DNA of 64,000 nt, from positions 1-64,000 of the forward strand of contig JAJEGJ010000035.1 of assembly GCA_022819905.1 (NCBI GenBank), in the 5' to 3' direction. The first letter of the stretch is position 1. Each line of letters begins with the position of its first letter. This document shows positions 16,938 to 25,763 of this stretch, piece by piece. Made by a program: the position numbers and the translations under genes. A model generated the notes under the pieces. The model did no database searches, was not told the origin of the DNA, and saw nothing but the letters and a program-made list of their open reading frames with translations. Source of the stretch: Alphaproteobacteria bacterium. Lineage in GTDB: Bacteria; Pseudomonadota; Alphaproteobacteria; TMED109.

Positions 16938-17984
16938 ATGAGTGAAATCATACAGTTGAACTATGAGAGCCTCCGGGATGCCGTGGATGTCCGGGATCGG
17001 TTTGATCTGTACCGGGACGCGCGCCGGGATGCGCGTCACAGCTACGGCGGATCGATGAAATTCGAACGACGGGGAAACGCCGAGTACCTCATTCGCCGGC
17101 CCCACGGAAGCTCTACGAGAAAGTCCTGCGGTCGTCGCACTCCCGAAACGGAAGAAACGCTGCGGAAATTCCTGGCTGGAAAAGCCGAGGTTCAGGACCG
17201 GCTCGCCGCGCTCCGTCAGCAGCTTGATGACCGCGCTCGGATCCTCCGGGCCCGCGGCCTGGGGCGGGTTCCGTTACTGACGGCCAGGATCATGCGAAAA
17301 CTGGAGGACCTGAACTGGCTCGGGACCTCCCTGACCGTTCTGGGGACCAACGCACTGTTTGCCTACGAGGCCAAAGCGGGGGTGCGGATCGAAGCGGGTC
17401 TGTTGGCGACGAGCGATGTGGACGTACTCTACGACGTACGGCGACGTCTGGACCTTTCCGGAGAGGTTCGTGAAACGGGTCTCGTCGGAGCGTTGCGATC
17501 CGTTGACCGATCCTTCCGGAAAACACCGAACAGGCCCTTCACAGCGGCCAACAGGGATGGATACATGGTCGACCTCCTAGAGCCTTTCGATCATGGAAGG
17601 ATCATGCGCGAAGGGGGGGGCCGGCTGTCGGAGCATCCAGACGACCTTATCGCCACAACGACCGAAAGCAGCCGATGGCTGCTGAACACCCCGAAATTCG
17701 AAGCCACAGCGTTCGATGAAGTCGGCCTGCCGGTCCGGATCGTCACCATTGATCCAAGGGTTTTCGCCCTGCAGAAACAGTGGATCGTGGAAAACGACGC
17801 CACCCGCGATCCGCTCAAACGAACCCGTGACGTGGAACAGGCGCGGATCGCTGCCATGATCGTAACGCGGCATCTCGGGTTGTCCTTCGATGATCCGGCG
17901 CTGTCCGGACTACCGGGATCGTTCCGCGAACTGTCGGACCGGTGGACCGATGTTCCATCAGAAGATCTGACGGACCAGTGGTAG
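16938..17984 (+). CDS. Nucleotidyltransferase-fold protein (NTP_transf_8-like)
   Basis: 348 residues from the ATG at 16938 (an in-frame TTG at 16917 lies within the inverted repeat). The core has VLGTNALFAYE (GTNA at 136-139) followed by TSDVDVLYDVRR with Asp160, Asp162 and Asp166. This resembles the Gx(S/T)...DxD catalytic pattern of the polymerase-beta-like nucleotidyltransferases, in particular the family with a GTNA motif. The N-terminal region (about 20-110) is charged and helical with an RHSYGGSMKFE stretch. It stands alone between a terminator-like hairpin and a convergent gene. Such orphans are often accessory and sometimes belong to defence or toxin-antitoxin systems; nothing here proves either. 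Confident that it is a gene, less so about the subfamily. Confidence 0.65.
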   Translation: MSEIIQLNYESLRDAVDVRDRFDLYRDARRDARHSYGGSMKFERRGNAEYLIRRPHGSSTRKSCGRRTPETEETLRKFLAGKAEVQDRLAALRQQLDDRARILRARGLGRVPLLTARIMRKLEDLNWLGTSLTVLGTNALFAYEAKAGVRIEAGLLATSDVDVLYDVRRRLDLSGEVRETGLVGALRSVDRSFRKTPNRPFTAANRDGYMVDLLEPFDHGRIMREGGGRLSEHPDDLIATTTESSRWLLNTPKFEATAFDEVGLPVRIVTIDPRVFALQKQWIVENDATRDPLKRTRDVEQARIAAMIVTRHLGLSFDDPALSGLPGSFRELSDRWTDVPSEDLTDQW

Positions 17985-18118
17985 AAGGGCGACTGCGAGA
18001 AGACGCACCGTCAACCTTTCTTTGTGAGTCCCAACCGTTTTCGGGCGGCATGCCTCCCCGGACGTGACGTAGACGTGGCTGCGCGTTGCCGGCCGGAACC
18101 CAGCGCCTTTTTCCGTTA

Positions 18119-19330
18119 TCAGAATTTCGCCGTCACGGAGATGGACGCGAACCCGGCTGCCGCGTCCCGGTAGCCCAGCCGCACCCCGTCGTGGACGGTG
18201 TTGTCGCTGAACCGTTCCCCGATGCGCGCGTATTCGGGAACCGGAACGTGCGACAAATGTTCAAACCCGGCACCCGCACGAACCACGTATCCCTCGGACA
18301 CTGCAGCGCTCAGCATCACCTCGACGCGCGAGCGCACGGCCAACCGGGAAGCCCGCAACCGGACATCCGCCCGCACCTCGTCCACGGTCGCTGACGTCAG
18401 GACCGTTCGCTGCCGTCCCCGGTACGCTCCGGAAAGTCGGTACAGGCCCGCGTCCCCGGACGCAGACAGGCGCAGGGCCCCACCGAGCGGGATGTCCACG
18501 CGGCCACCGACCAGGGCACCCCGGTAGTCGGCATCCAGGACCTCATCGAGAGTCGTGAAGTTCTGGTCCGGCGTTCGATTCGTCGTTTCGTAGGCATGTA
18601 TGTCGTTGCGCTGACCGAGGTCCATGAAACTCGGGCCGGCATACGCGACCAGACTGCTCTGTGCTCCCGTCCGCAGGGTGACACCGCCGAGCGCGTCACC
18701 CCCGAAAAACGTCACCCGGCGCTTGGTGTCGATGCGGATGGCGTCACCCCACGCGAAATTGGGCGTGTGGGGCAGCGGTGATCCGTCGATGGCCCCGATC
18801 CAACCCGCCAGCCTGAGCCCTTCCTGCATTCGAACCGCCTCGATGATGGCGCCAAGTCGGGCCTCGTCCTGAAAGAGGATGCCCCGCCGCCGCTCCCGTT
18901 CGGCTGCGGACAACTGTGTCAGCTCGTTGACGGTCACGCCGAACTGCTCCGCTTCCAAGGCGTCCCAGAGGTCGCTGGTCCGGGCGTACTCGTTGACGTG
19001 TCGGGAGCGCCGCGACGTGACGAACCCGCGCGCCTCCACAAACCCTTGTTCTGCAATCAAGTTCGACGCGGCAGTCACCGCCAGTCGGGCCACCGGGCTG
19101 GCTTGCTGCGACGCGTCGTAGTGCCCGAGAAACCCTGCCAGCGCTTCGTTGGAATCCGTCTCGATGAACGGGCTGGAGGAAGGCAGGCTGAGAAGAAAGA
19201 CACCGACCTCGGCACGCACTTCCCCGGTGGCCGCGCTGCGTTCCGGAGAGGGTTGTGCTCCCGGCTCCGCGCTGGGTACGGCGAAGACGGCGATCGTGAG
19301 CAGCGCGAGCGGCAGCGCGCGGAGTCGCAC
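18119..19330 (-). CDS. Exported protein with a probable outer-membrane beta-barrel C-terminus, family unknown
   Basis: 403 residues from a GTG at 19330, chosen because it directly precedes a signal peptide (VRLRALPLALLTIAVFAVPS, then an Ala-rich cleavage region); the frame is open for 61 more codons upstream but looks non-coding. The middle is helical and charged (LSAAERERRRGILFQ), and the C-terminal half has alternating strands such as GGDALGGVTLRTG and VRADVRLRASRLAV. The last residues, ISVTAKF, end in Phe, the usual outer-membrane assembly signal. No known porin, autotransporter or enzyme motif was recognised. It converges with the nucleotidyltransferase-like gene. Confidence 0.6.
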   Translation of the reverse strand: MRLRALPLALLTIAVFAVPSAEPGAQPSPERSAATGEVRAEVGVFLLSLPSSSPFIETDSNEALAGFLGHYDASQQASPVARLAVTAASNLIAEQGFVEARGFVTSRRSRHVNEYARTSDLWDALEAEQFGVTVNELTQLSAAERERRRGILFQDEARLGAIIEAVRMQEGLRLAGWIGAIDGSPLPHTPNFAWGDAIRIDTKRRVTFFGGDALGGVTLRTGAQSSLVAYAGPSFMDLGQRNDIHAYETTNRTPDQNFTTLDEVLDADYRGALVGGRVDIPLGGALRLSASGDAGLYRLSGAYRGRQRTVLTSATVDEVRADVRLRASRLAVRSRVEVMLSAAVSEGYVVRAGAGFEHLSHVPVPEYARIGERFSDNTVHDGVRLGYRDAAAGFASISVTAKF

Positions 19331-19756
19331 GATCCTGGTCCGTCGCTTCAACGGGGCGATTGCTCCAGCCACACTGCACCTCCGTCCATCCGAGAATGAC
19401 CACCAGACGCGGGAGGACCCACCGTGACCGCCGGCGGCAGATGATGCAACCTCAGGATCCGTGCCGCCCGGCCATTTCTCGCTAGCTCGCGGGATCCCGC
19501 CTGCGCGGAACATCGATCATCCGGTGCGCCCGCGGGCGCAGGGGCGCCTGCGTCGCCAGCCGGGGTGGATCGCCACCCGGCTACAGGAACCTCACGTTGG
19601 AACCTCGCTGAGCACCGCGGGCGGCGCAGCCCGGCGACGCGATGTACCGCCTGGTCCTGGTATTGAGAAGCCGCGGCAAACGTTGCCATGGCGGGCAAGC
19701 ATCCAACCCGGCGACATTCCGTCGACGCGGGGGCACCCGGCTGCCGCCGGGTTCGT
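19331..19756. other. Intergenic region between rpsD and the exported protein
   Basis: About 425 bp. Apart from the hairpin after rpsD, no gene or RNA was recognised. The region upstream of the exported-protein gene presumably holds its promoter, but no good -35/-10 pair stands out. Confidence 0.4.
19735..19752 (-). terminator. Perfect 7-bp hairpin just after rpsD
   Basis: ACCCGGC and GCCGGGT flank a 4-nt loop, starting a few bases after the rpsD stop. No U-run follows in the rpsD direction, so this is a terminator-like or 3'-end stabilising stem. Confidence 0.45.
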
Positions 19757-20374
19757 TCAGCGTGAGTAGTACTCGATGACCAGCTGCGGGTTCATGCGCA
19801 CCGGGTACGGCACGTCTTCGAGCTTGGGCACGCGCGTGTACGTCCCGGACAGTGCCTTCTCGTCAAACCCGATGTAGTCCGGCAAGTCCCGTTCCTGGTC
19901 CTGGATCGCCTCCAGCATCAACGGGTGCTGGCGGGACCGTTCCCGGATGGACACGATGTCACCTTCCCGGCACAGATAGCTAGGGATCGTCACCCGCTTG
20001 CCGTTGACCGCGATATGCCCGTGATTGATCACCTGTCGCGCGGCGAAGACGGTCGGCACAAAATTGAGCCGGTAGACGATCGCATCCAGGCGGCTTTCCA
20101 GCAGGCCAATCAGCTGCTCGCCGGTGTCGCCGCGCATCTGCGTCGCCCGCCGGTAGTAACGCCGAAACTGCCGCTCGGAAATGTTGGCGTAGTAACCCTT
20201 GAGCTGCTGCTTGGCCATCAATTGCTCGGCGAAGTTGGACGGCTTGCTCTTGCGACGCCGGCCGTGCTCACCGGGTCCGTAGTCCCGCTTGTTTACCGGG
20301 CTCTTGGGGCGCCCCCACAAGTTGCAGCGAAGGCGACGGTCAATCTTGTGGTGCGGGTGCTTGCGCTTGCTCAT
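19757..20374 (-). CDS. rpsD: 30S ribosomal protein S4
   Basis: 205 residues, the normal length. N-terminal [29 protein letters not shown] (split) without zinc cysteines, then the S4 RNA-binding domain with [21 protein letters not shown] and [13 protein letters not shown] primary 16S rRNA-binding protein of the small subunit. It stands alone here, not in the alpha operon with rpoA, as is usual in alphaproteobacteria. Confidence 0.98.
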   Translation of the reverse strand: MSKRKHPHHKIDRRLRCNLWGRPKSPVNKRDYGPGEHGRRRKSKPSNFAEQLMAKQQLKGYYANISERQFRRYYRRATQMRGDTGEQLIGLLESRLDAIVYRLNFVPTVFAARQVINHGHIAVNGKRVTIPSYLCREGDIVSIRERSRQHPLMLEAIQDQERDLPDYIGFDEKALSGTYTRVPKLEDVPYPVRMNPQLVIEYYSR

Positions 20375-20477
20375 GCCCCGCCGGGCTGATCACGCCCGGC
20401 CTCCGAAAGTGCGGCGGAATAATGCGTCCCGACCCGAGTCGTACGCAGCGCGCACCATACGCTCCGGGGCGCTGCTG

Positions 20478-21218
20478 TCAAACCGAATCGCCCCGCGACG
20501 GCCTCAATGAACTCAAGATGCCGTGCAGGGTGCGCAGCTCCTGATCGCTCAGACGGTTCCGCGTGAAAATCGCGCGCACGCTCGCCGCCATGCGCGGCGC
20601 CTTCTCCGGCGGGTACAGGAACCCGGACTCTTCGAGCATCGCCAGCAGGCGGTCCAGGAAGAACTCGAGCTCATTCCTCGCGGCCGGAGGCGCCAGTGAC
20701 GTGGCCGCCGGCCCACCGCCCGCATCGCCGCTCCGGTGCCACTCGTACCCCATCAGCAGCACCGACATTGCGAGATTCAACGACCGGAAACCCGTCGCCG
20801 GGATCGAGACGATCGTATCCGCCACGCCAAGCTCGTCGTTGGCCAGGCCTGCGCTTTCCGGGCCGAACACCAGGCCCGTCCGCTCGCCTCTGGTCGCCGC
20901 CTGCCGCAGGCGCGACGCGGACCCAGCCGGGTCCAGCGTCTCGCGCGCCAGCGCGCGGGGCCGTGCCGTCAGGGCGTGCACCGTCTGCAGGTCCCGGGTC
21001 GCTGCCGGCAGATCCGCGTAGACCGACACCTCCATGCTGGCCCGCTCCAGCGCTCCCGACGCCGACGCCGTGGCCGCGGGGTCGGGCCAGGCGTGTCTCG
21101 GCCCCGCCAGTCGCAGGTCGGCGAGACCGAAATTGGCCATGGCCCGGATCGCCATGCCCACGTTTTCCGGCAGTTGAGAACGCACCAGCACCACCGCGGG
21201 CGGGCGGATGTCCGTCAC
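20478..21218 (-). CDS. trmJ: TrmJ-like SpoU-family RNA 2'-O-methyltransferase
   Basis: 246 residues from a GTG that overlaps the cysS stop (GTGA); a TTG at 21230 is an alternative. SPOUT knot motifs: VLVRSQLPENVGMAIRAMANFG, TGLVFGPESAGLANDEL and IPATGFRSLNLAMSV. The C-terminal extension (about 170-246, ending RLSDQELRTLHGILSSL) is typical of TrmJ, which methylates the ribose at tRNA position 32. Last gene of the nicotinate phosphoribosyltransferase-nadE-cysS-trmJ run. The exact target nucleotide is inferred. Confidence 0.85.
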   Translation of the reverse strand: MTDIRPPAVVLVRSQLPENVGMAIRAMANFGLADLRLAGPRHAWPDPAATASASGALERASMEVSVYADLPAATRDLQTVHALTARPRALARETLDPAGSASRLRQAATRGERTGLVFGPESAGLANDELGVADTIVSIPATGFRSLNLAMSVLLMGYEWHRSGDAGGGPAATSLAPPAARNELEFFLDRLLAMLEESGFLYPPEKAPRMAASVRAIFTRNRLSDQELRTLHGILSSLRPSRGDSV

Positions 21219-22531
21219 TTTCGCCGCCAAATCGTCCCGGCCGGTGTGTCTTCCAGGATCACGCCGGCCTCGGCCAGCTGCGTCCGGATGCTGTCAGCCG
21301 CCGTGAAGTCGCGGCGCGCCCGCGCGGCGGCCCGGGCGGCGATCTGTTCGTCGATCGCCCGGTCTGACGGCCCGCTGTCAGATGCCCCCTGGAACCACTC
21401 GTCATGGGGAACTTCCAGCAATCCCAGCATGCGCAGCCCCGCGTGCAGCTCCGCTCCCTCGAGCCCATGCAGGGCCGCGATCGCCCGCGGCGAGTTGAGA
21501 TCGTCGCCCAGGGCCTCGAGCACGGCCGGCGGCGGCGTCCCTGCGGGCGGTTCTCCGGCCACCGTCCGCCGCCATCGGTCAAGTTGCCGCCGGGCCCGGC
21601 GGAGTCCTTCCTCCGTGAAGTCGATCGGCTGGCGGTAATGCGTCGAGAGGAGGAGCAGACGGAGCGCCTCACCCGGATGGCGGCTCAGCAGATCGCGTAC
21701 CGTGTAGAAGTTGCCGAGGGACTTCGCCATCTTCTCGCCTTCGGACAGCAGGTAGCCGTTGTGCATCCAGTACCGGGCGAACTCGGTACCGGGCTCGGCC
21801 GAGCAAGACTGCGCAATCTCGTTCTCGTGGTGGGGGAAGGCGAGATCGATCCCCCCTCCGTGGATGTCGAACTCGGACCCCAGATACTTCCGGCTCATCG
21901 CCGAGCACTCGATGTGCCAGCCGGGTCGCCCGCGCCCCCACGGGCTTTCCCAGCCGGGGAGGCTGGCGTCGGAGGGCTTCCAGAGGACGAAGTCGGCCGG
22001 GTCCCGCTTGTACGACTCGACCTCCACCCGCGCCCCTGCCAGTTGCTCCTCCCGGTCGCGGCCCGCCAGCCGCCCGTACTCGGCCAGCGACGGAACGTGG
22101 AACAGTACGTGCCCTTCGGCGACGTAGGCATGGCCGTGCCCGAGCAGTTCCTCGATCATCCCGATCATCTGGGGGATGTGCTCGGTCGCCCGCGGCTCCA
22201 CGTCGGGCGGGCGCGCATTCAGCGCCGCCACGTCCTCCCGGAAGCGCGCCAGGGTCCGCTCCGTGAGTTCGCGGATCGTGATCTTCTCTTCCGCCGCCCG
22301 GTCGTTGATCTTGTCATCCACGTCCGTGATGTTCCGGACGTAGGTCACGCGCGGATACAGGGTCCGCAGGAACCGCACCAGAAGATCGAACACGACGACG
22401 GGGCGGGCGTTCCCGATGTGCGGGTCGTCGTAGACGGTGGGGCCGCAGACATAGATCCGGACATGCTCCGGATCGCGCGGAACAAATGGTTCGCGCTGGC
22501 GCGTGAGGGTGTTGTAGACGGTCAGTGGCAT
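21215..22531 (-). CDS. cysS: Cysteinyl-tRNA synthetase
   Basis: 438 residues from the ATG at 22531; the longer frame upstream is a shadow of nadE. The HIGH-like site is HIGN (38-41), with Cys29 in YVCGPTVYD. Zinc ligands appear in HIECSAM and the HHENE motif, and KMAKSLGNF is the KMSKS loop with Ala in the third position. Class-I synthetase that charges tRNA-Cys. It follows nadE by 14 bp and overlaps trmJ by 4 bp. The length is slightly below the E. coli enzyme. Confidence 0.96.
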   Translation of the reverse strand: MPLTVYNTLTRQREPFVPRDPEHVRIYVCGPTVYDDPHIGNARPVVVFDLLVRFLRTLYPRVTYVRNITDVDDKINDRAAEEKITIRELTERTLARFREDVAALNARPPDVEPRATEHIPQMIGMIEELLGHGHAYVAEGHVLFHVPSLAEYGRLAGRDREEQLAGARVEVESYKRDPADFVLWKPSDASLPGWESPWGRGRPGWHIECSAMSRKYLGSEFDIHGGGIDLAFPHHENEIAQSCSAEPGTEFARYWMHNGYLLSEGEKMAKSLGNFYTVRDLLSRHPGEALRLLLLSTHYRQPIDFTEEGLRRARRQLDRWRRTVAGEPPAGTPPPAVLEALGDDLNSPRAIAALHGLEGAELHAGLRMLGLLEVPHDEWFQGASDSGPSDRAIDEQIAARAAARARRDFTAADSIRTQLAEAGVILEDTPAGTIWRRK

Positions 22532-22545
22532 GGGTCGGTGCGTGG

Positions 22546-24201
22546 CTAGTCCGCAAACCGGTTGGTGATCGGGTAGCGCCGGTCCCGGCCGAATGCCCGC
22601 GTGGTGATCCGCACGCCGGGGGGTGCCTGGCGTCGCTTGTATTCGGCCCGGAGCAGCATGCCCCGGATGCGCTTCACCAGCGCCAGATCGTACCCGGCCG
22701 CCACCACCTCGGCGACCGACTCCTCGTCCTCGACCAGCCGTTCCAGCACCGCGTCCAGTACCTCGTAGGGCGGGAGAGAATCCTGATCCGTCTGATCGGG
22801 GCGGAGCTCGGCCGATGGCGGCTTCGTGATGCTGGCCTCCGGGATCGCCCGGCCGCTCGGTCCCAGAAGTTCCGGGATGCTGCTGCGGTTGCGCCAGCTT
22901 GCCAGCGCGTAGGCGGTGGTCTTGTAGACATCCTTCAGCACCGAATAGCCGCCGTTCATGTCCCCGTACAGCGTCGCGTAGCCGACGGACATCTCGCTCT
23001 TGTTGCCGGTGGTGAGCAGCATGTGCCCGAACTTGTTGGAGAACGCCATCAGGATCGTGCCCCGGAGGCGAGCTTGCACGTTCTCCTCCGTCGTATCGGG
23101 CTCGAGCCCCGCAAACTGCTCCCTGAGCAGGTCGCCCAGTGCCGTCACCGCACCCGCAATCGGCACCGTCTCGATACGCATGCCCAGCAGTTCCGCGCTC
23201 TCCGCCGCATCGTCCAGGCTGCCGGCCGACGAGAACGTCGAGGGCATGCGGACGCCGATGACCCGCTCCGGTCCCAGGGCGTCCACCGCCACGGCCGCCG
23301 ACAGCGCCGAATCGATTCCCCCCGACAGGCCCAGCACGACGCCGGGGAAGCCGTTCTTGTCCACGTAGTCCCGGAGCCCCGTGACCAGGGCCTGCCAAAT
23401 GGCTTCGGTCCCGTCCGGCACGGGATGGACGTCCCCGGCCTCGGGCTCCCAGCGGTCGTCGTCGCTGCGCCAGCGCGTGAGAGTCAGATCCGGGCGCCAC
23501 GAGGGCGCCTGGGCAACCAGCCGCGCGTCGCCCGCCAGCACGAACGACGCCCCGTCGAACGCCAGCTCGTCCTGCCCGCCTACCTGGTTGACGTACGCCA
23601 GCGGCAAGCGGGTCTCCGTGACCCGGGAAACCGCGTGCGCCAGGCGCTGGTCGCCCTTGCGGGCGTCGAACGGTGACCCGTTGATCACCACGAGAAGGTC
23701 GGCCCCCGACTCTTCGTGGGTTTCCGCGATGTCAGGAAACCACATGTCCTCGCAGACCATCAGCCCGAGGCGCACACCCCGGAAGGCGACCGGGCCGGCC
23801 GGTGGACCCGGGCGGAACACCCGGGCCTCGTCGAAGACGCCGTAGTTGGGCAGGTGGTGCTTGAGCCGTTGCGCCCGCACCTTGCTGCCGTGGAGCAGGA
23901 GCGCCGCATTGCCGGCCCCTCCGCCCTCCAGCGCGACCGGCGCGCCCAGCACCACCCCCGGGCCCGTCTCGTCAATCTCGCCGGCCAATGACTGGACCGC
24001 GTCGCCCGCGGCCTCCACGAATGCCGGGCGCGTGATGAGGTCCTCCGGCGGGTAGCCCGTCAGCACCAGTTCCGGGAACACCACCAGGTCCGCGCCGGCA
24101 GCCCGTCCCTCGCGCCACGCGTCCAGAATCAGAGCGGAATTGTGTGCGAAATCGCCCACGGTCGGATTGACCTGGGCCATCGCGAGCGAAAACGCGGTCA
24201 C
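22546..24201 (-). CDS. nadE: Glutamine-dependent NAD+ synthetase
   Basis: 551 residues with two domains. The N-terminal nitrilase-type glutaminase has Glu44 (VFPELVLTGY), Lys114 (LKHHLPNYG) and Cys150 (MVCEDMWFPD). The C-terminal synthetase has the PP-loop SGGIDSA (293-299) and TGNKSEMSVGYATLYGDM. It converts deamido-NAD to NAD with ammonia from glutamine. It lies 11 bp after the nicotinate phosphoribosyltransferase gene, so the two ends of the NAD salvage route are co-transcribed. Confidence 0.97.
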   Translation of the reverse strand: MTAFSLAMAQVNPTVGDFAHNSALILDAWREGRAAGADLVVFPELVLTGYPPEDLITRPAFVEAAGDAVQSLAGEIDETGPGVVLGAPVALEGGGAGNAALLLHGSKVRAQRLKHHLPNYGVFDEARVFRPGPPAGPVAFRGVRLGLMVCEDMWFPDIAETHEESGADLLVVINGSPFDARKGDQRLAHAVSRVTETRLPLAYVNQVGGQDELAFDGASFVLAGDARLVAQAPSWRPDLTLTRWRSDDDRWEPEAGDVHPVPDGTEAIWQALVTGLRDYVDKNGFPGVVLGLSGGIDSALSAAVAVDALGPERVIGVRMPSTFSSAGSLDDAAESAELLGMRIETVPIAGAVTALGDLLREQFAGLEPDTTEENVQARLRGTILMAFSNKFGHMLLTTGNKSEMSVGYATLYGDMNGGYSVLKDVYKTTAYALASWRNRSSIPELLGPSGRAIPEASITKPPSAELRPDQTDQDSLPPYEVLDAVLERLVEDEESVAEVVAAGYDLALVKRIRGMLLRAEYKRRQAPPGVRITTRAFGRDRRYPITNRFAD

Positions 24202-24212
24202 CGATGGTCGCT

Positions 24213-25346
24213 TCAGGACGCCGACGCGGGCTTGCGGAGCAGGAATTCGCGTCCGACCTTGACCCGTTCGTCACTCCCGTACCGGACGATATCGGCGGTA
24301 GCGTAGGTCTCGGACCAGTCATCGGGCAGGTAGGAGCCGGTGCCGATCAGGTCGACCGGCACTGATGCGCTCGCCATCACCTTGCACTTCGTGGCGCTGA
24401 AACCCGAACTCGCGACGATCCGCACCTGATTCCAGCCGGCGTCGTCGAGCGTCTGCCGGAAGTGCCAGAGTGCCGCTGCGCTCACGCCGGTTCCCACCAG
24501 CCACCGCAGCTCCTGCTCGGTCCGGTAGGTACGAATGGCCGCCGGCGCGCAGCGATCGAGAATGTCGTACGAGCGGGCGGTGTCCAGTCCCTCGACGAAG
24601 CGCCCGCCATGCGTGTCGACCCGAAGCGAAAGCTCCCCGTTCCGCGCCTGCTCGGGAAACGCCTCGCAAACCGCCAGCGCGTCGGTGATCTCCCGTCCGA
24701 AATAGTCCACCAGGACCGTCAGCGGCTCCGCCGGATACTGCGCGGCGAACATCTGCGCCGCCCGGACGGTCGAGCCGGCATAGCCGATCAAGGCATGCGG
24801 CATGGTGCCGAGCCCCCGGTCCGTTGCCAGGAGCGGCGCCGTCGCGTCATTTGCCGTGCCGACGAACCCCACTGCATCGGCTTCTCGCCGCGCCCGCTCC
24901 GAGCCGACGGAAGCGCCGTAGACCATCAGTTCCTGCATTTCGGCGCCGGCACAGTGCCGCGCGTCCATCGCCAGAAACGCCACTTTCGGGAGATCGCTGC
25001 ACATGCTGTACGCGTTGTAGGCAGCGACCGAAGGCGGACCCAGCTTCTGCAGGTAGATGGTCTCGAGGTCCACCAGGGCCGAGAACGGGCCCTCGAGGTA
25101 GAGAAGCGGTTCACCCGCCCCGACCCAGGCCCCTTCAGCGTGGCAGAGCTCGATGCCGAACTTGACGCCGCGCTCGGCCGCAGCCATCTCCAGCCATTCC
25201 ACCGCAAGGCGCGGGCAGAAGAGAACTGGTCGACGCATGAACACCGCGTACGTCACCGAGAGATCGCCGTACTGCCGGACAATCCCGCGCGTGAGCTTGA
25301 AGTAATGATCCGTGCGCCGAGCCACGTCGTGTTCAAACAGAGACAT
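24213..25346 (-). CDS. pncB: Nicotinate phosphoribosyltransferase
   Basis: 377 residues from the ATG at 25346 with AGGA just upstream; upstream in-frame sequence looks non-coding. Features: TDHYFKLTRGIV near the start, MDARHCAGAEMQ, GFVGTANDATAPLL, DYFGREITDALAVCEAF, RVDTHGGRFVEG, and IVASSGFSATKC near the phosphoribosyl site. It makes nicotinate mononucleotide from nicotinate and PRPP. It is somewhat short for pncB and fits the broad COG1488 group. Upstream of nadE in one run. Confidence 0.88.
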   Translation of the reverse strand: MSLFEHDVARRTDHYFKLTRGIVRQYGDLSVTYAVFMRRPVLFCPRLAVEWLEMAAAERGVKFGIELCHAEGAWVGAGEPLLYLEGPFSALVDLETIYLQKLGPPSVAAYNAYSMCSDLPKVAFLAMDARHCAGAEMQELMVYGASVGSERARREADAVGFVGTANDATAPLLATDRGLGTMPHALIGYAGSTVRAAQMFAAQYPAEPLTVLVDYFGREITDALAVCEAFPEQARNGELSLRVDTHGGRFVEGLDTARSYDILDRCAPAAIRTYRTEQELRWLVGTGVSAAALWHFRQTLDDAGWNQVRIVASSGFSATKCKVMASASVPVDLIGTGSYLPDDWSETYATADIVRYGSDERVKVGREFLLRKPASAS

Positions 25347-25763
25347 TCCTGCCCCGTGGCACATCGGTAACGGATGGAAACGTGCCACAGCGCCTGCGGC
25401 CCGGCAACCGATCCCCGCCAGTCCCAACTGTCGCTGCCGCCCGGTGCCGCGCCGAGACCGCCCCGTCGCACGAAATTCGGCACGGCCCGGATGGATGACG
25501 GTCCGGACGCCGGTACCGTGCGTCCCCAGAGCGCGGCCGGACGGGGGCGCCGACGGACGGAGTTGCCGCCCCACCGGGCACACAATTCAATATGTAAGCC
25601 CGATTCGCATGCGCCTTGCCCTATCCTACGCGCCCGCCCGCAGGCCCCTGCCGGTCGCACCGTGCAGGGTCCGCGTTATGTTGGTGAATGATCATGTGGC
25701 ATCAGATGGCTGCGTCGGCACTTGGAAGCGAGGCCAGCATGGCCGGGCCGGGGATGCGGTGCC
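25347..25763. other. Divergent intergenic region between pncB and metX
   Basis: 417 bp that must hold promoters for both directions. I looked for a SAM-II type riboswitch, which often precedes metX in alphaproteobacteria, and did not find its conserved GAUUUG and GCUUGCAGCC-like blocks. No gene was recognised. Confidence 0.4.

Noticed and set aside
21215-23500. A 761-codon frame that would extend cysS far upstream
   Set aside because: The extra N-terminal part overlaps nadE in another frame and lacks any domain; the ATG at 22531 gives a normal cysteinyl-tRNA synthetase.
25347-25763. SAM-II riboswitch upstream of metX
   Set aside because: Expected in many alphaproteobacteria, but the conserved sequence blocks were not found on reading the region.
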